A stretch of 64,000 nt of DNA from JAKPCT01 sp029553165 (GTDB taxonomy: Bacteria; Bacillota; UBA4882; UBA8346): the NCBI GenBank assembly GCA_035359995.1, contig DAORZT010000004.1:17638-81637 (forward strand), read 5' to 3'. The first letter of the stretch is position 1; each line of letters begins with the position of its first letter. Shown one piece after another: positions 18,393-28,218 of the stretch. The notes beneath the pieces are model-generated. The model had not been told where the DNA came from, made no database searches, and saw only the letters and a list, made by a program, of their open reading frames with translations. The position numbers and the translations under genes are program-made.

Positions 18393-20165
18393 TTAAAGCA
18401 GACCATCCCAATCAGGGGTATCTTCATTGATTAGAGCTTCGATTTCAGCCCCGAGCTGTTCGAAGTTTTGGCTTAACTGTTCATGGGTTTCTGACTTGAA
18501 AACCAGTTCCATAATCCGTGATTCCAGGCTCTTACCGCTACAGAGCTTGCCGATGACACGATCACTTTCGCCAATCACCGAATGAAACAACTTTACTTTT
18601 TCATCGAGTAATTTGAGTAGATGTTCTTCGACGGTGTCTTTAATTGATAGATTGTAGATAAAGACATCCCGTTCCTGTCCAAGACGGTGAATCCGGCCAA
18701 TCCGTTGTTCTAAACGCATCGGATTCCAGGGCAGATCGTAGTTGATCATTGTGTTACAAAATTGCAGGTTAATTCCTTCGCCACCTGATTCGGTACAGAC
18801 TAAAGCGCGGTATTGCGGGAATTCTTTAAATTGATATTTGGTAAACTCTTTCTTTGAAGCAGAGAGATGACCATCAAACGCCAAAGTCAGGATCCCGGCC
18901 TGTTCCAATCTGGTCCTGATGTAGCTTTGGGTCCCGAGAAACTCGGTAAAGATAATTACTTTCTCGGGTGTTTTGCGGACTAGTTCTTCGACAACCGCCA
19001 TTTTGGCATTGTCCTTAATCTGCTGTGCCAGTCTTAATAAGGCTACCGCTTCTTCCTGTTCGCTTTCGTCAATTTGGACTTTATTGACCAGTTTATAAAG
19101 GGTGATGATTGCGGCAAAAGTACTGGAACAGATCTCCCGTTGCAGCGTTAACAACGGTAATGCGCTCATGGCATTGGTCCGTTTGGTTAAACAGTTCCGG
19201 ATAAAAGCGGTGGTGCGGTCGTACATCTCCCTTTCCAAATCCGAGAGAATAATGGGAATGTTTTGGACATTGCGTTTGGTAAAACCGATATTGGCGCCAT
19301 GTTTATTTCGAATCATCACTTCACCGAGGAGATTTTTCAGTTCATTGACATTTTTGGTCTTTCGTTTATCAACAACATAGTTTTTCTTAAAATTGCGGTA
19401 ACTGCCCAGTTGCCCCGGGCGGATCAGGGTGATCAGATTGAACAGCTCTTTTAAGTCGTTTTGTAGTGGAGTTGCCGTTAGCAGTAAGAAGTATTTCTTT
19501 TGAATACTGTTGACAAATTGGAAGTTTTGGGTATTGCTGCTCTTTAATTTGTGGGCTTCATCGACAATTACCATATCAAAATACTGTTTGAGGATTTCAT
19601 TGCGGTTATCTTCTTTTTTAGCAGTATCAATTGAAGCAATCAAGTGATTGTACTGCGACCATTCAAAATCACGCCGTGCAATTAAAGAGTTTATTTCAAA
19701 TTTTTCCCGGAGTTCGGCCTCCCATTGGCGGCATAAAGAAGCTGGTGTTAAAATTAGAAATCGTTTTACCAAGCCCCGAAGCATATATTCCTTAAGGATC
19801 ATCGCTGCTTCAATGGTTTTTCCCAATCCGACTTCATCGGCTAAGATCGCTCGACCGCGTAATTGGGAGATCACTTTTTTAACTGTTTCAATCTGGTGCG
19901 GATAATGCAGAAATCCATTTTTACGCCAATGTTCCTGCAGATGCGTTAAGACTAATAGTTCCTCAAACCCTTTGCTTAAAGTCATTTCTTCACCTTGAAC
20001 ATGGATCTGAAACGCTTCCCATGAATCCCAATTTTTGCGGCGCATATTTAACAGGAATTCGGAGAATTGGTTTGTTTCCTCAAAGATTGGTTGAAAGTTG
20101 GGTAATTCAGCAGATAAAGCTCGATTATTGGTTTCGAAGTTGAGTGTTGATAGAGTAGAATCCAA
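18393..20165 (-). CDS. SNF2/RapA-type helicase (YqhH-like)
   Basis: The 590-residue protein is a superfamily 2 SNF2-type ATPase that should translocate on double-stranded DNA or remodel nucleic-acid-protein complexes. Motifs run in order: ADEVGLGKTIEAAMI (I), ILTPASLCRQWEAEL (Ia), VIVDEAHKLK (II), LLLTATPLQNDLKEL (III), VIIFTEFLGTQ (IV), TESGGEGINLQFCN (V) and RIGRIHRLGQ (VI). The TTG at 20165 sits 6 bases after GGAGG; a TTG at 20171 is too close to it. The YqhG-like gene follows 45 bases downstream, so they form a two-gene unit. Confidence 0.88.
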   Translation of the reverse strand: MDSTLSTLNFETNNRALSAELPNFQPIFEETNQFSEFLLNMRRKNWDSWEAFQIHVQGEEMTLSKGFEELLVLTHLQEHWRKNGFLHYPHQIETVKKVISQLRGRAILADEVGLGKTIEAAMILKEYMLRGLVKRFLILTPASLCRQWEAELREKFEINSLIARRDFEWSQYNHLIASIDTAKKEDNRNEILKQYFDMVIVDEAHKLKSSNTQNFQFVNSIQKKYFLLLTATPLQNDLKELFNLITLIRPGQLGSYRNFKKNYVVDKRKTKNVNELKNLLGEVMIRNKHGANIGFTKRNVQNIPIILSDLEREMYDRTTAFIRNCLTKRTNAMSALPLLTLQREICSSTFAAIITLYKLVNKVQIDESEQEEAVALLRLAQQIKDNAKMAVVEELVRKTPEKVIIFTEFLGTQSYIRTRLEQAGILTLAFDGHLSASKKEFTKYQFKEFPQYRALVCTESGGEGINLQFCNTMINYDLPWNPMRLEQRIGRIHRLGQERDVFIYNLSIKDTVEEHLLKLLDEKVKLFHSVIGESDRVIGKLCSGKSLESRIMELVFKSETHEQLSQNFEQLGAEIEALINEDTPDWDGLL

Positions 20166-20250
20166 GGTCAACCTCCGTAGTTATACATTCGTAACATATT
20201 GTTGCCTGGATTGTTGATTTTTAGACATTATTATTTTTATGTGAATTCAT

Positions 20251-20262
20251 ATTCATATGAAT
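20251..20262. promoter_or_regulatory. Palindrome in the region upstream of the SNF2 helicase gene
   Basis: ATTCATATGAAT is a perfect 12-base palindrome about 90 bases upstream of the helicase start, embedded in further ATTCAT repeats. It could be an operator. The minus strand here also has an 11-codon ORF (MTHDSYEYEFT) behind AGAGG, a possible leader peptide; neither is proven. Confidence 0.3.
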
Positions 20263-20372
20263 CATGAGTCATTTTTTGGATCCTCTTTTTAAATGTATCA
20301 AATTATCGCAGTTTGTACTTGGTTAGAAATGGTTGTTTAACCAAGATAATAAAAGCTTTGGTCTGTCTAATG

Positions 20373-21545
20373 TTAATTATTTTTGGCATTGGTTTTGCGT
20401 TCCAGGAAAAATAAAATTCCGACTGTGATTACCAGAATCATTAAATATAATATTAACACTGCCATACTGTTTGCTAATTGATAACGATCACCTAAAACTC
20501 CAATTAACCAGGGACCGATCATACCGCCGATTCCGGAGAAAGTGAATAGAAAACCTAAGTAATTTTGAATGTTAGGCTTTTTTATGTTAGTAAAGGATGC
20601 TGTAATTGTCGGAAAAATTATTGCAAAAAAGAATCCGGTAAAAGGAAGTAAAAAGGCTAATTGAGTCGGACCATAGATTCCTATTGTTATTGAGAAAATT
20701 GCGCTAACCGATACTAACAGTAACATTTTTAAATGACCAATTCGATCGACAAAAAAGCTTCCAATCAGTCTTCCAACCGTGATTAATCCAAAGTAGACAG
20801 AGAGCGCGAGTGAACTGTAAAAAAGGTTATATCCTTTAATTTCATTTAGATATTCAACAATCCAAACGGCAATCCCGATTTCAGCTGCCGTATAAGAACA
20901 AAGTCCCAGATAATGCCAAAACATTTCGGATGAAAAGGCAGTAGTTATCAGGGAAAGAATACTCGGTTCCTGTTTTTGGTCGAATTTTGGAAAACGGATT
21001 AAAATATGGTACAATAAAAGAATTCCAATTGGTAAGAGACAGATAGCATAGATATTCTGCCAGGAGATGCCGTTTGACAATAATGAACCGGCATAAAGCG
21101 GGGCCAGCATTGAACCAATACCGTAGCAGACACCTAAAAGGTTGAGAAACATACCTATTTTTTGACTGATTGATAAAATAATTATATTGTGGCAGGCGAT
21201 TTCGAGGAGTCCGAGACCCAGCCCTAATATAAGAAAAGTTATAATTAAAATAAAATATTGCGGTATTCCCGCTATTAAAGCTATTCCTGCAAATAATAAG
21301 GCGAGCGCGATTGTTAAAATTGGTTTTAAGCCAAATTTATAACTTAAGAATCCAGTCCCAATAGTTGCTGCCAAAAAACCAATATATTGCATGAATAACA
21401 TATTGCCGATTAATGAGTAGCGAAGATTGAGATCTTTAATTATCTCAGGGATCAATGGACCTCTTAGATTATCGAGAAAGCCAAACATAAAGAAGATGAA
21501 GAACGAACCGATAATAATTAGTGTTGTTTGCAGTTTGTTGTTCAT
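20373..21545 (-). CDS. Major facilitator superfamily transporter
   Basis: The 390-residue protein has 12 predicted membrane segments in two bundles of six. The loop between segments 2 and 3 and its repeat after segment 8 (VDRIGHLKMLL) carry the usual MFS charged residues. The overall pattern, with GLGLGLLEIACHNIII in the first half, resembles the FucP/YfkF-like branch that handles sugars or small metabolites. The substrate cannot be assigned. GAAAGAGG precedes the ATG. It stands alone, divergent from the RND adaptor gene. Confidence 0.8.
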   Translation of the reverse strand: MNNKLQTTLIIIGSFFIFFMFGFLDNLRGPLIPEIIKDLNLRYSLIGNMLFMQYIGFLAATIGTGFLSYKFGLKPILTIALALLFAGIALIAGIPQYFILIITFLILGLGLGLLEIACHNIIILSISQKIGMFLNLLGVCYGIGSMLAPLYAGSLLSNGISWQNIYAICLLPIGILLLYHILIRFPKFDQKQEPSILSLITTAFSSEMFWHYLGLCSYTAAEIGIAVWIVEYLNEIKGYNLFYSSLALSVYFGLITVGRLIGSFFVDRIGHLKMLLLVSVSAIFSITIGIYGPTQLAFLLPFTGFFFAIIFPTITASFTNIKKPNIQNYLGFLFTFSGIGGMIGPWLIGVLGDRYQLANSMAVLILYLMILVITVGILFFLERKTNAKNN

Positions 21546-21779
21546 AGTGAACCTCTTTCATTGCTTAATATTGTTTTTTAGTTTTGTAATCTTTGTAGGT
21601 TAATTATAAAAATAATTATCATCAATTTCTCGTCATCCTTTGCCATATAATTCCCTTTTTTTGCTGTTGCGGATTCAGCCAACTTTTCTAAAATGTTCAC
21701 CAAATAGACACATTCTTTTTATACAATAAACTGGTTAGTATAGTTTTAATTACCTTTTATTCTTATAGGGGGATAACCA

Positions 21780-23135
21780 ATGAAACGCTTGATTATCATT
21801 TTAAGCTGTTTGTTTTTAGTATTTTCCGGTCTTATTGTCTATAAAGTCAAAGTTAACCTTGATCAGAAAGCGGCTTTGACAAGTCAGTCTGGTCAACAAG
21901 GTCAAGGTGGACGTGGCGGCCGGGGACGAGCTGATAGAGGAGCTGTTGTCAGAGTTCAGGCGGCTAAACGGGAAAGCATTGTTGAGACTTTACGGGTAGT
22001 CGGAGAGATAACGCCAGATGTGGAAATACAGATTCAACCCCGAATCAACGGGCGGTTAATCTCGTTGTTGGTTGAGGAAGGACAAGAGGTTAAAGCCGGT
22101 CAGCTGGTTGCCGTTATGGATGATGAGAATATTCGTCTCCAAATCCAACAGAGTGAAGCGAATATAGCAACTTATCAGGCTAATCTGCGTCAGGCAGAAT
22201 TAAATCTTGCCAAGGCCAAAACAGAGCAAGAACGTTACTTAGAATTGTTAGAAAAAAAGTATATTCCGCAACGGGACTATGATAATGTGGAGAGTGCTTA
22301 CTTATCGGCAAATACTGCCGTAGAAGTTTTAAAAGCTCAATTAAGCGGGGCACAGAAGAATCATCAATTATTAAAGTTACAGCTAGAACAGACCAAGATC
22401 GTTAGCCCGGCTACCGGGTATGTACTGAAGAAGCATGTATCGGTCGGTATGAATCTGACAACCGGTACGACTATTTTTACAATCGCTGCTTTAAATAATG
22501 TTAAAATCAAGTTTTCGGTTGATCAGAGAGAGGCTGCAAAGATCAAGAAAGATACGGAAGTTCGGTTTTTAACCGATGCTTATCCGGGAGAGGTTTTTGC
22601 AGGAAAGATAAAGGAGATTGCTCCAATTTTTGATTCGCAAACACGGGCGTTAACCTTTTCGGTGTTAATTTCTAACCCTAATTTGAAATTAGTCCCGGGA
22701 ATGTTTGGTACGGCCGAGGTTGTAGTTGGAGAAAATGTTGATTCAATTGTTGTACCCCAGGATGCTTTAGTCCAACAAGAGGGCAAACAGGGTGTCTTTA
22801 TTGTCACTCCCGAGCAAACTGCCAAGTTTACCCCTGTTACTACCGGAATTACGGCAGAAGGCCGGATGGAAATCCTTAATGGTTTAGATGAAGGAGATTC
22901 GGTAGTTGTTGTCGGCCAAAACGTCCTGAAGGATGGCCAGTCAGTTCAGATTTTGGAAGGTCGCCCAACCAAAGCCGGTAATTTTCAACCAGGTCAAAAC
23001 AGCGGGAGCAAGACTAAACCAGAATTCAACAATAAAAAGAACGAACGGTCGGAAAAAGGACCTGACTTTAACAGAGAACGGAGGCAGGGTTCCGAAGGTG
23101 AGCGTTCTGCCCGTAAGGGGGGTAGCGCTCAATGA
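21780..23135 (+). CDS. RND efflux periplasmic adaptor (HlyD/MFP family)
   Basis: Membrane fusion proteins bridge an inner-membrane RND pump and an outer-membrane channel. The 451-residue protein has an N-terminal membrane anchor (residues about 4-22, no lipobox), a Gly/Arg-rich linker (about 38-57), a split biotinyl-lipoyl domain (VEEGQEVKAGQLVAVMDDEN near 100), a helical hairpin (about 115-200), beta-barrel and membrane-proximal domains, and a low-complexity basic tail. AGGGGG precedes the ATG. Its stop overlaps the start of the RND-TolC fusion by 4 bases, so the two are translationally coupled. Confidence 0.92.
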   Translation: MKRLIIILSCLFLVFSGLIVYKVKVNLDQKAALTSQSGQQGQGGRGGRGRADRGAVVRVQAAKRESIVETLRVVGEITPDVEIQIQPRINGRLISLLVEEGQEVKAGQLVAVMDDENIRLQIQQSEANIATYQANLRQAELNLAKAKTEQERYLELLEKKYIPQRDYDNVESAYLSANTAVEVLKAQLSGAQKNHQLLKLQLEQTKIVSPATGYVLKKHVSVGMNLTTGTTIFTIAALNNVKIKFSVDQREAAKIKKDTEVRFLTDAYPGEVFAGKIKEIAPIFDSQTRALTFSVLISNPNLKLVPGMFGTAEVVVGENVDSIVVPQDALVQQEGKQGVFIVTPEQTAKFTPVTTGITAEGRMEILNGLDEGDSVVVVGQNVLKDGQSVQILEGRPTKAGNFQPGQNSGSKTKPEFNNKKNERSEKGPDFNRERRQGSEGERSARKGGSAQ

Positions 23136-26100
23136 GAATAACAGCCTTTTGTATCCGGCGTCCGGTTACGACCACAATGCTTTTTTTAGGGATGATCTTA
23201 TTAGGGGTAATGAGTTATTATCGCTTACCGATCGATCTCTATCCGCAGATCACTTTTCCGGCAATCAGTGTTTCAACTTCGTATTCGGGCGCCGGCCCGG
23301 AAGAGATTGAACAACTGATCACCATCCCGGTTGAGCAGGCGTTATCTTCGATTAATAAAGTAACAACGATCACGTCAGTTTCGCAGGAAGGCAGTTCGCG
23401 GGTTACAGTTAACTTTAACTGGGGGACTGATCTGGATGAGGTTACCGATGATATTCGGGCAACTTTAGATCGGTTAAGCCGGCGACTTCCTGATGACGCC
23501 GGGGCACCAAGCTTATTTAAGTATGATCCTTCGGCAATGCCCTTGATGACAATCGGCTTGTCAGGAAAAGTAGCGGAAACCGTCTTGCGTAGTTTTGCCG
23601 ATGATGAGCTCAGTTTTCGACTGCAGCGCGTTGACGGAGTTGCCGGAGTTGATGTACGGGGAGGCCGCAGCCGTCAAATCAGGGTAGCCCTTCGGCAAGA
23701 CCGTCTCCAAGCGTTGGGGTTAACGATTGATCAGGTTATCAGTTCGATTCGGAGTTCCAATGTTACCCAGCCTGCCGGAAATATAACCTCAGGTACAATG
23801 GATTTTCTCTTAAGGACCAAAGGAGAGATTAAGGAGGTTGCACAACTCCACAAAATTGTTGTTGCGCAGCGAGACGGGGTTCCCATTTTCTTAAAGGATA
23901 TTGCTGATATTCTGGATGATGCCGAAACAGTGCGTTCTTTGGTTCGGATTGATGGAAATCCTGGAATAGTATTGTCAGTTCAAAAAAAATCGGGATCGAA
24001 TACCGTTGCTGTTGCTGATGCGGTCTATAAAGCATTGGATAATATTAAACGTCAGTATCCGGAGTATAACATCCGGATTCTCAATGATAATTCGACCTTT
24101 ATCCGGCAATCTGTGTCCGGAGTGGTTAATTCGCTTATTTCCGGAGGTATTTTAGCAGCGCTAATTTTACTGCTCTTCCTGCATAATATCAGAGCAACGG
24201 TGATTACCTGTATTTCAATGCCGATTGCGATCTTAGCTACATTTATCTTAGCTTATTTTGGGAATATGACTTTAAACACGATTTCCTTAGGGGGATTAGC
24301 ACTAGGGGTCGGGATGCTGGTTGATAACTCGATTGTTGTTTTGGACAATATTTTTCATAAATTTAACCAGGAAGGCCTAACCCAATCCGAAGCGGTGCTT
24401 CAAGGGACTGAAGAGATGGGTTCGGCGATTATTGCATCTACCTTGACGACAATTTGTGTTTTTTTTCCGTTGGTTTTTTTATCAGGACGAACCGGAATCA
24501 TCTTTAAAGAACTATCATATATGGTGACATTTTCACTACTTTGTTCGTTAGGGGTTGCGATCACTTTAATTCCAATGTTATGTGCTAAATTCCTTAAACC
24601 CCGTGATTTTAGTGAAGAAGTACATGGCATTGTCAAGAAATTGCTTGAGGTCCAACAGCGATGGGATGAAACTTATCGCCGGATCTTAACTGCTGCTTTG
24701 AAGCATAAGACGGCAGTAATTCTTGGCTGTGTTGGTCTATTTGGATTAATATTATTACTGTGGCCGTTATTAGGAACGACGTTAGTCCAGCAAGCTGATG
24801 AGGGTGTGATCTCTATCCGGATTGATCTACCGATCGGTACCAAGCTGGAGGAGACTGACCGGATAACTTTAAATATGGAACAAATAATCCGGGATACCAT
24901 TCCTGAATTGGATAACATGGAAGTTTCAGTAGGAAGTGGCTGGGGTGGTTCCAATGTTAATCGTGCTACGATCACTGTAAGATTAACCGAACGTAAAAAC
25001 CGGCAACGGACAACAGCACAAGTAATTGCTGATTTACAACAACGGTTAAAATTTCCTGGAGCCAGAATCAGAATTTATGCTCCCAGTAATATGCGGATGC
25101 TCTATGGTGGTTCACAATTCCCGATTGCGATCGATGTCCGGGGGCATGATCCGGAACTCAGCCGCGAGGTTGCCAATTTGGTTGTTGCTAAGATCAGTGA
25201 TATCCCTGGGATTTCCAATGCCAGTATTTCACGTGAGGAGGAACGTCCGGAATTGGTGATCGAAGTCGATCGGGAACGGGCTGCTGATTTGGGAATTACC
25301 GCTGCCAAGATTGGTGATACCATTCAGGCAGGGATTGAGGGAAAAGTAGCTACAATTATCAGAAGAAGCGGTCAGGAGATTCAAGTAAAAGTCAATTTAC
25401 AAGATTCTGATAAGCAGTCGGTCCAAGACCTGGGAAGAATCATGATTGCCGGTAACGGCGGAATTGTGGTACCCCTTTCCAGTATTGCAACGATTAGAAA
25501 CTCCAGTGGTCCGGTAGCGATTGAACGTAAGGACCGGGAGCGAAATATCACCGTAACTGCGAGTTTAGACCAACGGGATCTATCAAGTGCGATGCAGGAT
25601 ATTCAATCAGAGTTGGGTCAGTTAAAACTGCCCCAAGGGGTCAATCTGGTCTATGCCGGGGATTATGAAGAACAACAAAAAAGTGCGAAAGAGTTATTCG
25701 TCACGATCTTGTTATCATTGGCGTTGGTTTACATGGTGATGGCCTCGCAATTTGAATCGATTCTGGACCCTTTATTAATTATGATTTCGGTTCCGTTTGC
25801 GCTTGGAGGTGTAATTTTAATGTTATTCTTAACCGATACCGCGATTGACAATCAGGTATATATTGGCTTGATTATCTTAGGTGGCGTGGTGGTTAACAAT
25901 GCGATTGTAATGATCAGTTATTTCCGGCTGTTAATGGAGCGAGGAATTGATCTCAAGACAGCAGTTATTGACGGTGCTGCCAGTCGTTTGCGGCCAATAT
26001 TTATGACCACTGCGACGACCGTTTTAGGGCTGGTGCCATTAGCGCTGGGAATCGGAGAGGGATCAGAGTTACAAGCGCCAATGGCCCGGACAGTTATTGG

Positions 26101-27580
26101 AGGATTATCATTCTCAACCATTTTGGTCTTAATTATCATTCCGCTCTCTTTCTATGCTTTAGAAGAATTTCTTGTTAAATTTCGGCAGCGGTTTGTCAAA
26201 AAGACGGTTAATATCAGTGTGATTATCTTTCTTCTAGTAGGATTAACGTTATTAATTACTGGTAATCCTGCTCAAGCTGAAACTCCTGAACAATTATCGA
26301 TCAAAGAAGCTGTCACCTTGGCCCTTGAAAACAGTGAAGACGGGCGGATCATTCTCCAAAAACAAGCCAGTGCCGAATCCAGTTACCGGGAGACCATGGG
26401 AAGTAAAGGGTTTCAGCTTTATTCACAACTGGAAACAACCAGTGATGATGATAAGCACTCCAGTACAATCAGTTTAAATGCGGAGAAAAAAGTTCCCGTA
26501 GCAAACTTGTTGGGAATTCAGTCATTATCGGACCAAGTTGCTGCTTATAATCTAAGACGGGATTTATTAGCTCTGGATATTGAGAAACAAAATTTGATTT
26601 ATCAAGTGATCAAGGCTTACCAGGACGTATTATTAGCCAAACGCGATCTGGATATTGCTACTCAGTCGTTTCAGAGAGCCGAGCGATTTTATGACGAGGT
26701 CCTGACGCGTTCCAAATTAGGGTTGACCAGTATTACCGATGAGATGGGCGCGGCAACCCAGGTTGCCAATGCCAAAACCAGCTTGGCGCGGAGCCGTCAT
26801 AAATATAATTTGGCTAAATTGAAGTTTTGCCAATGGCTAAACATCGATCCGGCTAAGGAGTTGGAGTTGGTCGAACCAAAAACCCAGTTTGGAAATGATG
26901 AGTATCAAAATTTATTAAATGAAGCTTTAGCGAAACGGATTGAGTTAGAAAAGGCGCAAGTGGAGAAAGAAAGTGCCGCAACGCTTTTAAAGTTGGCGAA
27001 ACGCTCCGAACAGCTTGGAATAACTTTGAGTTGGGATTTTGAGCGGGAACATGCTGTTGCGGGTCTCAGTTTATCGAATTTAGGCCGTGACAATTCAGTT
27101 GGCGAATGGCAGATTGGTACCAATGCCAAATTGATGTTGAGTGACCCGGAAGATTCGAAGCGTGATGACTATTCGGACTGGGGAAAAGTGAAATTGGTGT
27201 TCCATTGGACCTTTTTTGATGGCAATGTCCGTAAAGAGCGAATCAAGCAAGCGCAGTTACTGGTTGCCCAACGGGATGAAGCTGTAAAAAAGACAGAAAA
27301 AACCGTTCAATATAGTGTTGAAGAAGCTTACGGCAATATTATGAATCAGGCTGATAATTTACAAAGCAGTGAATTACAGCTGAAATACAATCAGTTATTA
27401 TTGGAGTCCACTGAGGCCAAGCTGCGCAGTGGACTGGCTTCGGTAAAAGATGTTTTAGACGCCCAAACTTCATTGGCAAATGCTGAAGCCGAGTATGAAA
27501 AGAGTAAGACTTCTTACTACCTGGCGTGGATCGAGTTATTGTTGGCTACGGGTAATTTGAAGCTGGAGAATCTGGAATGA
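23132..27580 (+). CDS. RND efflux pump fused to a TolC-type outer membrane factor
   Basis: The single 1482-residue open frame contains a complete AcrB/HAE1-type pump (residues about 1-1020) followed by a full TolC-family channel domain (about 1050-1482). Pump landmarks are the CIRRPVTTTMLFLGMILLG start, GGLALGVGMLVDNSIVVLDN in segment 4, and the second-half membrane block ending LVLIIIPLSFYALEEFL. Residues about 1022-1047 then form basic residues, a hydrophobic stretch and NPAQA|ETPEQ, which looks like an internal signal peptide with a signal peptidase site. The channel part shows LSIKEAVTLALENSED and the second repeat FDGNVRKERIKQAQLLVAQR. Normally these are separate proteins in different membranes. 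Cleavage into two mature proteins is my inference. There is no frameshift within the frame. Confidence 0.9.
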   Translation: MRITAFCIRRPVTTTMLFLGMILLGVMSYYRLPIDLYPQITFPAISVSTSYSGAGPEEIEQLITIPVEQALSSINKVTTITSVSQEGSSRVTVNFNWGTDLDEVTDDIRATLDRLSRRLPDDAGAPSLFKYDPSAMPLMTIGLSGKVAETVLRSFADDELSFRLQRVDGVAGVDVRGGRSRQIRVALRQDRLQALGLTIDQVISSIRSSNVTQPAGNITSGTMDFLLRTKGEIKEVAQLHKIVVAQRDGVPIFLKDIADILDDAETVRSLVRIDGNPGIVLSVQKKSGSNTVAVADAVYKALDNIKRQYPEYNIRILNDNSTFIRQSVSGVVNSLISGGILAALILLLFLHNIRATVITCISMPIAILATFILAYFGNMTLNTISLGGLALGVGMLVDNSIVVLDNIFHKFNQEGLTQSEAVLQGTEEMGSAIIASTLTTICVFFPLVFLSGRTGIIFKELSYMVTFSLLCSLGVAITLIPMLCAKFLKPRDFSEEVHGIVKKLLEVQQRWDETYRRILTAALKHKTAVILGCVGLFGLILLLWPLLGTTLVQQADEGVISIRIDLPIGTKLEETDRITLNMEQIIRDTIPELDNMEVSVGSGWGGSNVNRATITVRLTERKNRQRTTAQVIADLQQRLKFPGARIRIYAPSNMRMLYGGSQFPIAIDVRGHDPELSREVANLVVAKISDIPGISNASISREEERPELVIEVDRERAADLGITAAKIGDTIQAGIEGKVATIIRRSGQEIQVKVNLQDSDKQSVQDLGRIMIAGNGGIVVPLSSIATIRNSSGPVAIERKDRERNITVTASLDQRDLSSAMQDIQSELGQLKLPQGVNLVYAGDYEEQQKSAKELFVTILLSLALVYMVMASQFESILDPLLIMISVPFALGGVILMLFLTDTAIDNQVYIGLIILGGVVVNNAIVMISYFRLLMERGIDLKTAVIDGAASRLRPIFMTTATTVLGLVPLALGIGEGSELQAPMARTVIGGLSFSTILVLIIIPLSFYALEEFLVKFRQRFVKKTVNISVIIFLLVGLTLLITGNPAQAETPEQLSIKEAVTLALENSEDGRIILQKQASAESSYRETMGSKGFQLYSQLETTSDDDKHSSTISLNAEKKVPVANLLGIQSLSDQVAAYNLRRDLLALDIEKQNLIYQVIKAYQDVLLAKRDLDIATQSFQRAERFYDEVLTRSKLGLTSITDEMGAATQVANAKTSLARSRHKYNLAKLKFCQWLNIDPAKELELVEPKTQFGNDEYQNLLNEALAKRIELEKAQVEKESAATLLKLAKRSEQLGITLSWDFEREHAVAGLSLSNLGRDNSVGEWQIGTNAKLMLSDPEDSKRDDYSDWGKVKLVFHWTFFDGNVRKERIKQAQLLVAQRDEAVKKTEKTVQYSVEEAYGNIMNQADNLQSSELQLKYNQLLLESTEAKLRSGLASVKDVLDAQTSLANAEAEYEKSKTSYYLAWIELLLATGNLKLENLE

Positions 27581-27658
27581 GACCTATGGATTATTGTTAA
27601 ATATTAATTTTTGTATGATAATAATAGTAAGGGAATCATTTTAGGCAGGGATGTTCAA

Positions 27659-28153
27659 ATGATTAACTTTAATAGTCGAATTAGTTTTGGCCCAAATCAA
27701 GCTCATTACCCACAAAATAATGCTGCAACGAATACCATGGCTCAAATCAATCAAGACACTAATTTTGGTGCGGGCTTGATCAAAAACAATGCAGTATCAA
27801 CCAAGCTGTCGGAACAATTGCAGGTGAAAGAGTGTCCAACATGTAAAAACCGGCAATACCAGGATGACTCGGATGATCCTGGTGTGTCGATGCAGACACC
27901 GACGCGGTTGGATCCAAGTAATGCAGCGGCTATGGTTACATCTCACGAACAGGAGCATGTGGTCCGGGAGCAAGCAAAGGCTGCTGAAGAAGGCCGTAAA
28001 GTAGTTATGCAGAATGTAATAATCCATACAGATGTTTGCCCCGACTGTGGCAGAGTGTATGTATCAGGAGGAGAAACGACTACAGTTACCAAGCCCAAGG
28101 ATAACAACTCTGATCTAACAGGTATTGGTAAGTTATTAGATATGTTGGTATGA
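27659..28153 (+). CDS. Small HExxH and double-CxxC protein, putative metalloprotease-like
   Basis: This 164-residue protein has a CPTC pair (about residue 58), a SHEQEH motif that fits HExxH (about residue 102), and a second CPDC pair (about residue 138). The four cysteines probably bind zinc; the HExxH may be a catalytic or structural zinc site. It resembles a small conserved Firmicutes family without an established role, and a protease function is only inferred. ATG 27659 with AGGGA upstream is preferred over an in-frame start at 27611. It follows the RND-TolC fusion by 78 bases on the same strand. Confidence 0.6.
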   Translation: MINFNSRISFGPNQAHYPQNNAATNTMAQINQDTNFGAGLIKNNAVSTKLSEQLQVKECPTCKNRQYQDDSDDPGVSMQTPTRLDPSNAAAMVTSHEQEHVVREQAKAAEEGRKVVMQNVIIHTDVCPDCGRVYVSGGETTTVTKPKDNNSDLTGIGKLLDMLV

Positions 28154-28172
28154 TGATTTAATATTAGCAAAA

Positions 28173-28200
28173 AACCTTCGCTATATAGTGGGCGAAGGTT
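28173..28200. terminator. Bidirectional intrinsic terminator
   Basis: AACCTTCGC (28173-28181) pairs with GCGAAGGTT (28192-28200), flanked by A and T runs, between two convergent genes. Confidence 0.85.
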
Positions 28201-28218
28201 TCTATTTTGATTATCAAT

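Noticed and set aside
20223..20290. An 11-codon minus-strand leader-like ORF upstream of the SNF2 gene.
   Set aside because: It has a possible AGAGG site, but nothing else marks it as a real leader; kept only as a remark on the palindrome entry.
27797..28027. A minus-strand cysteine-rich frame opposite the HExxH gene.
   Set aside because: It is a shadow of the plus-strand gene with no ribosome site.
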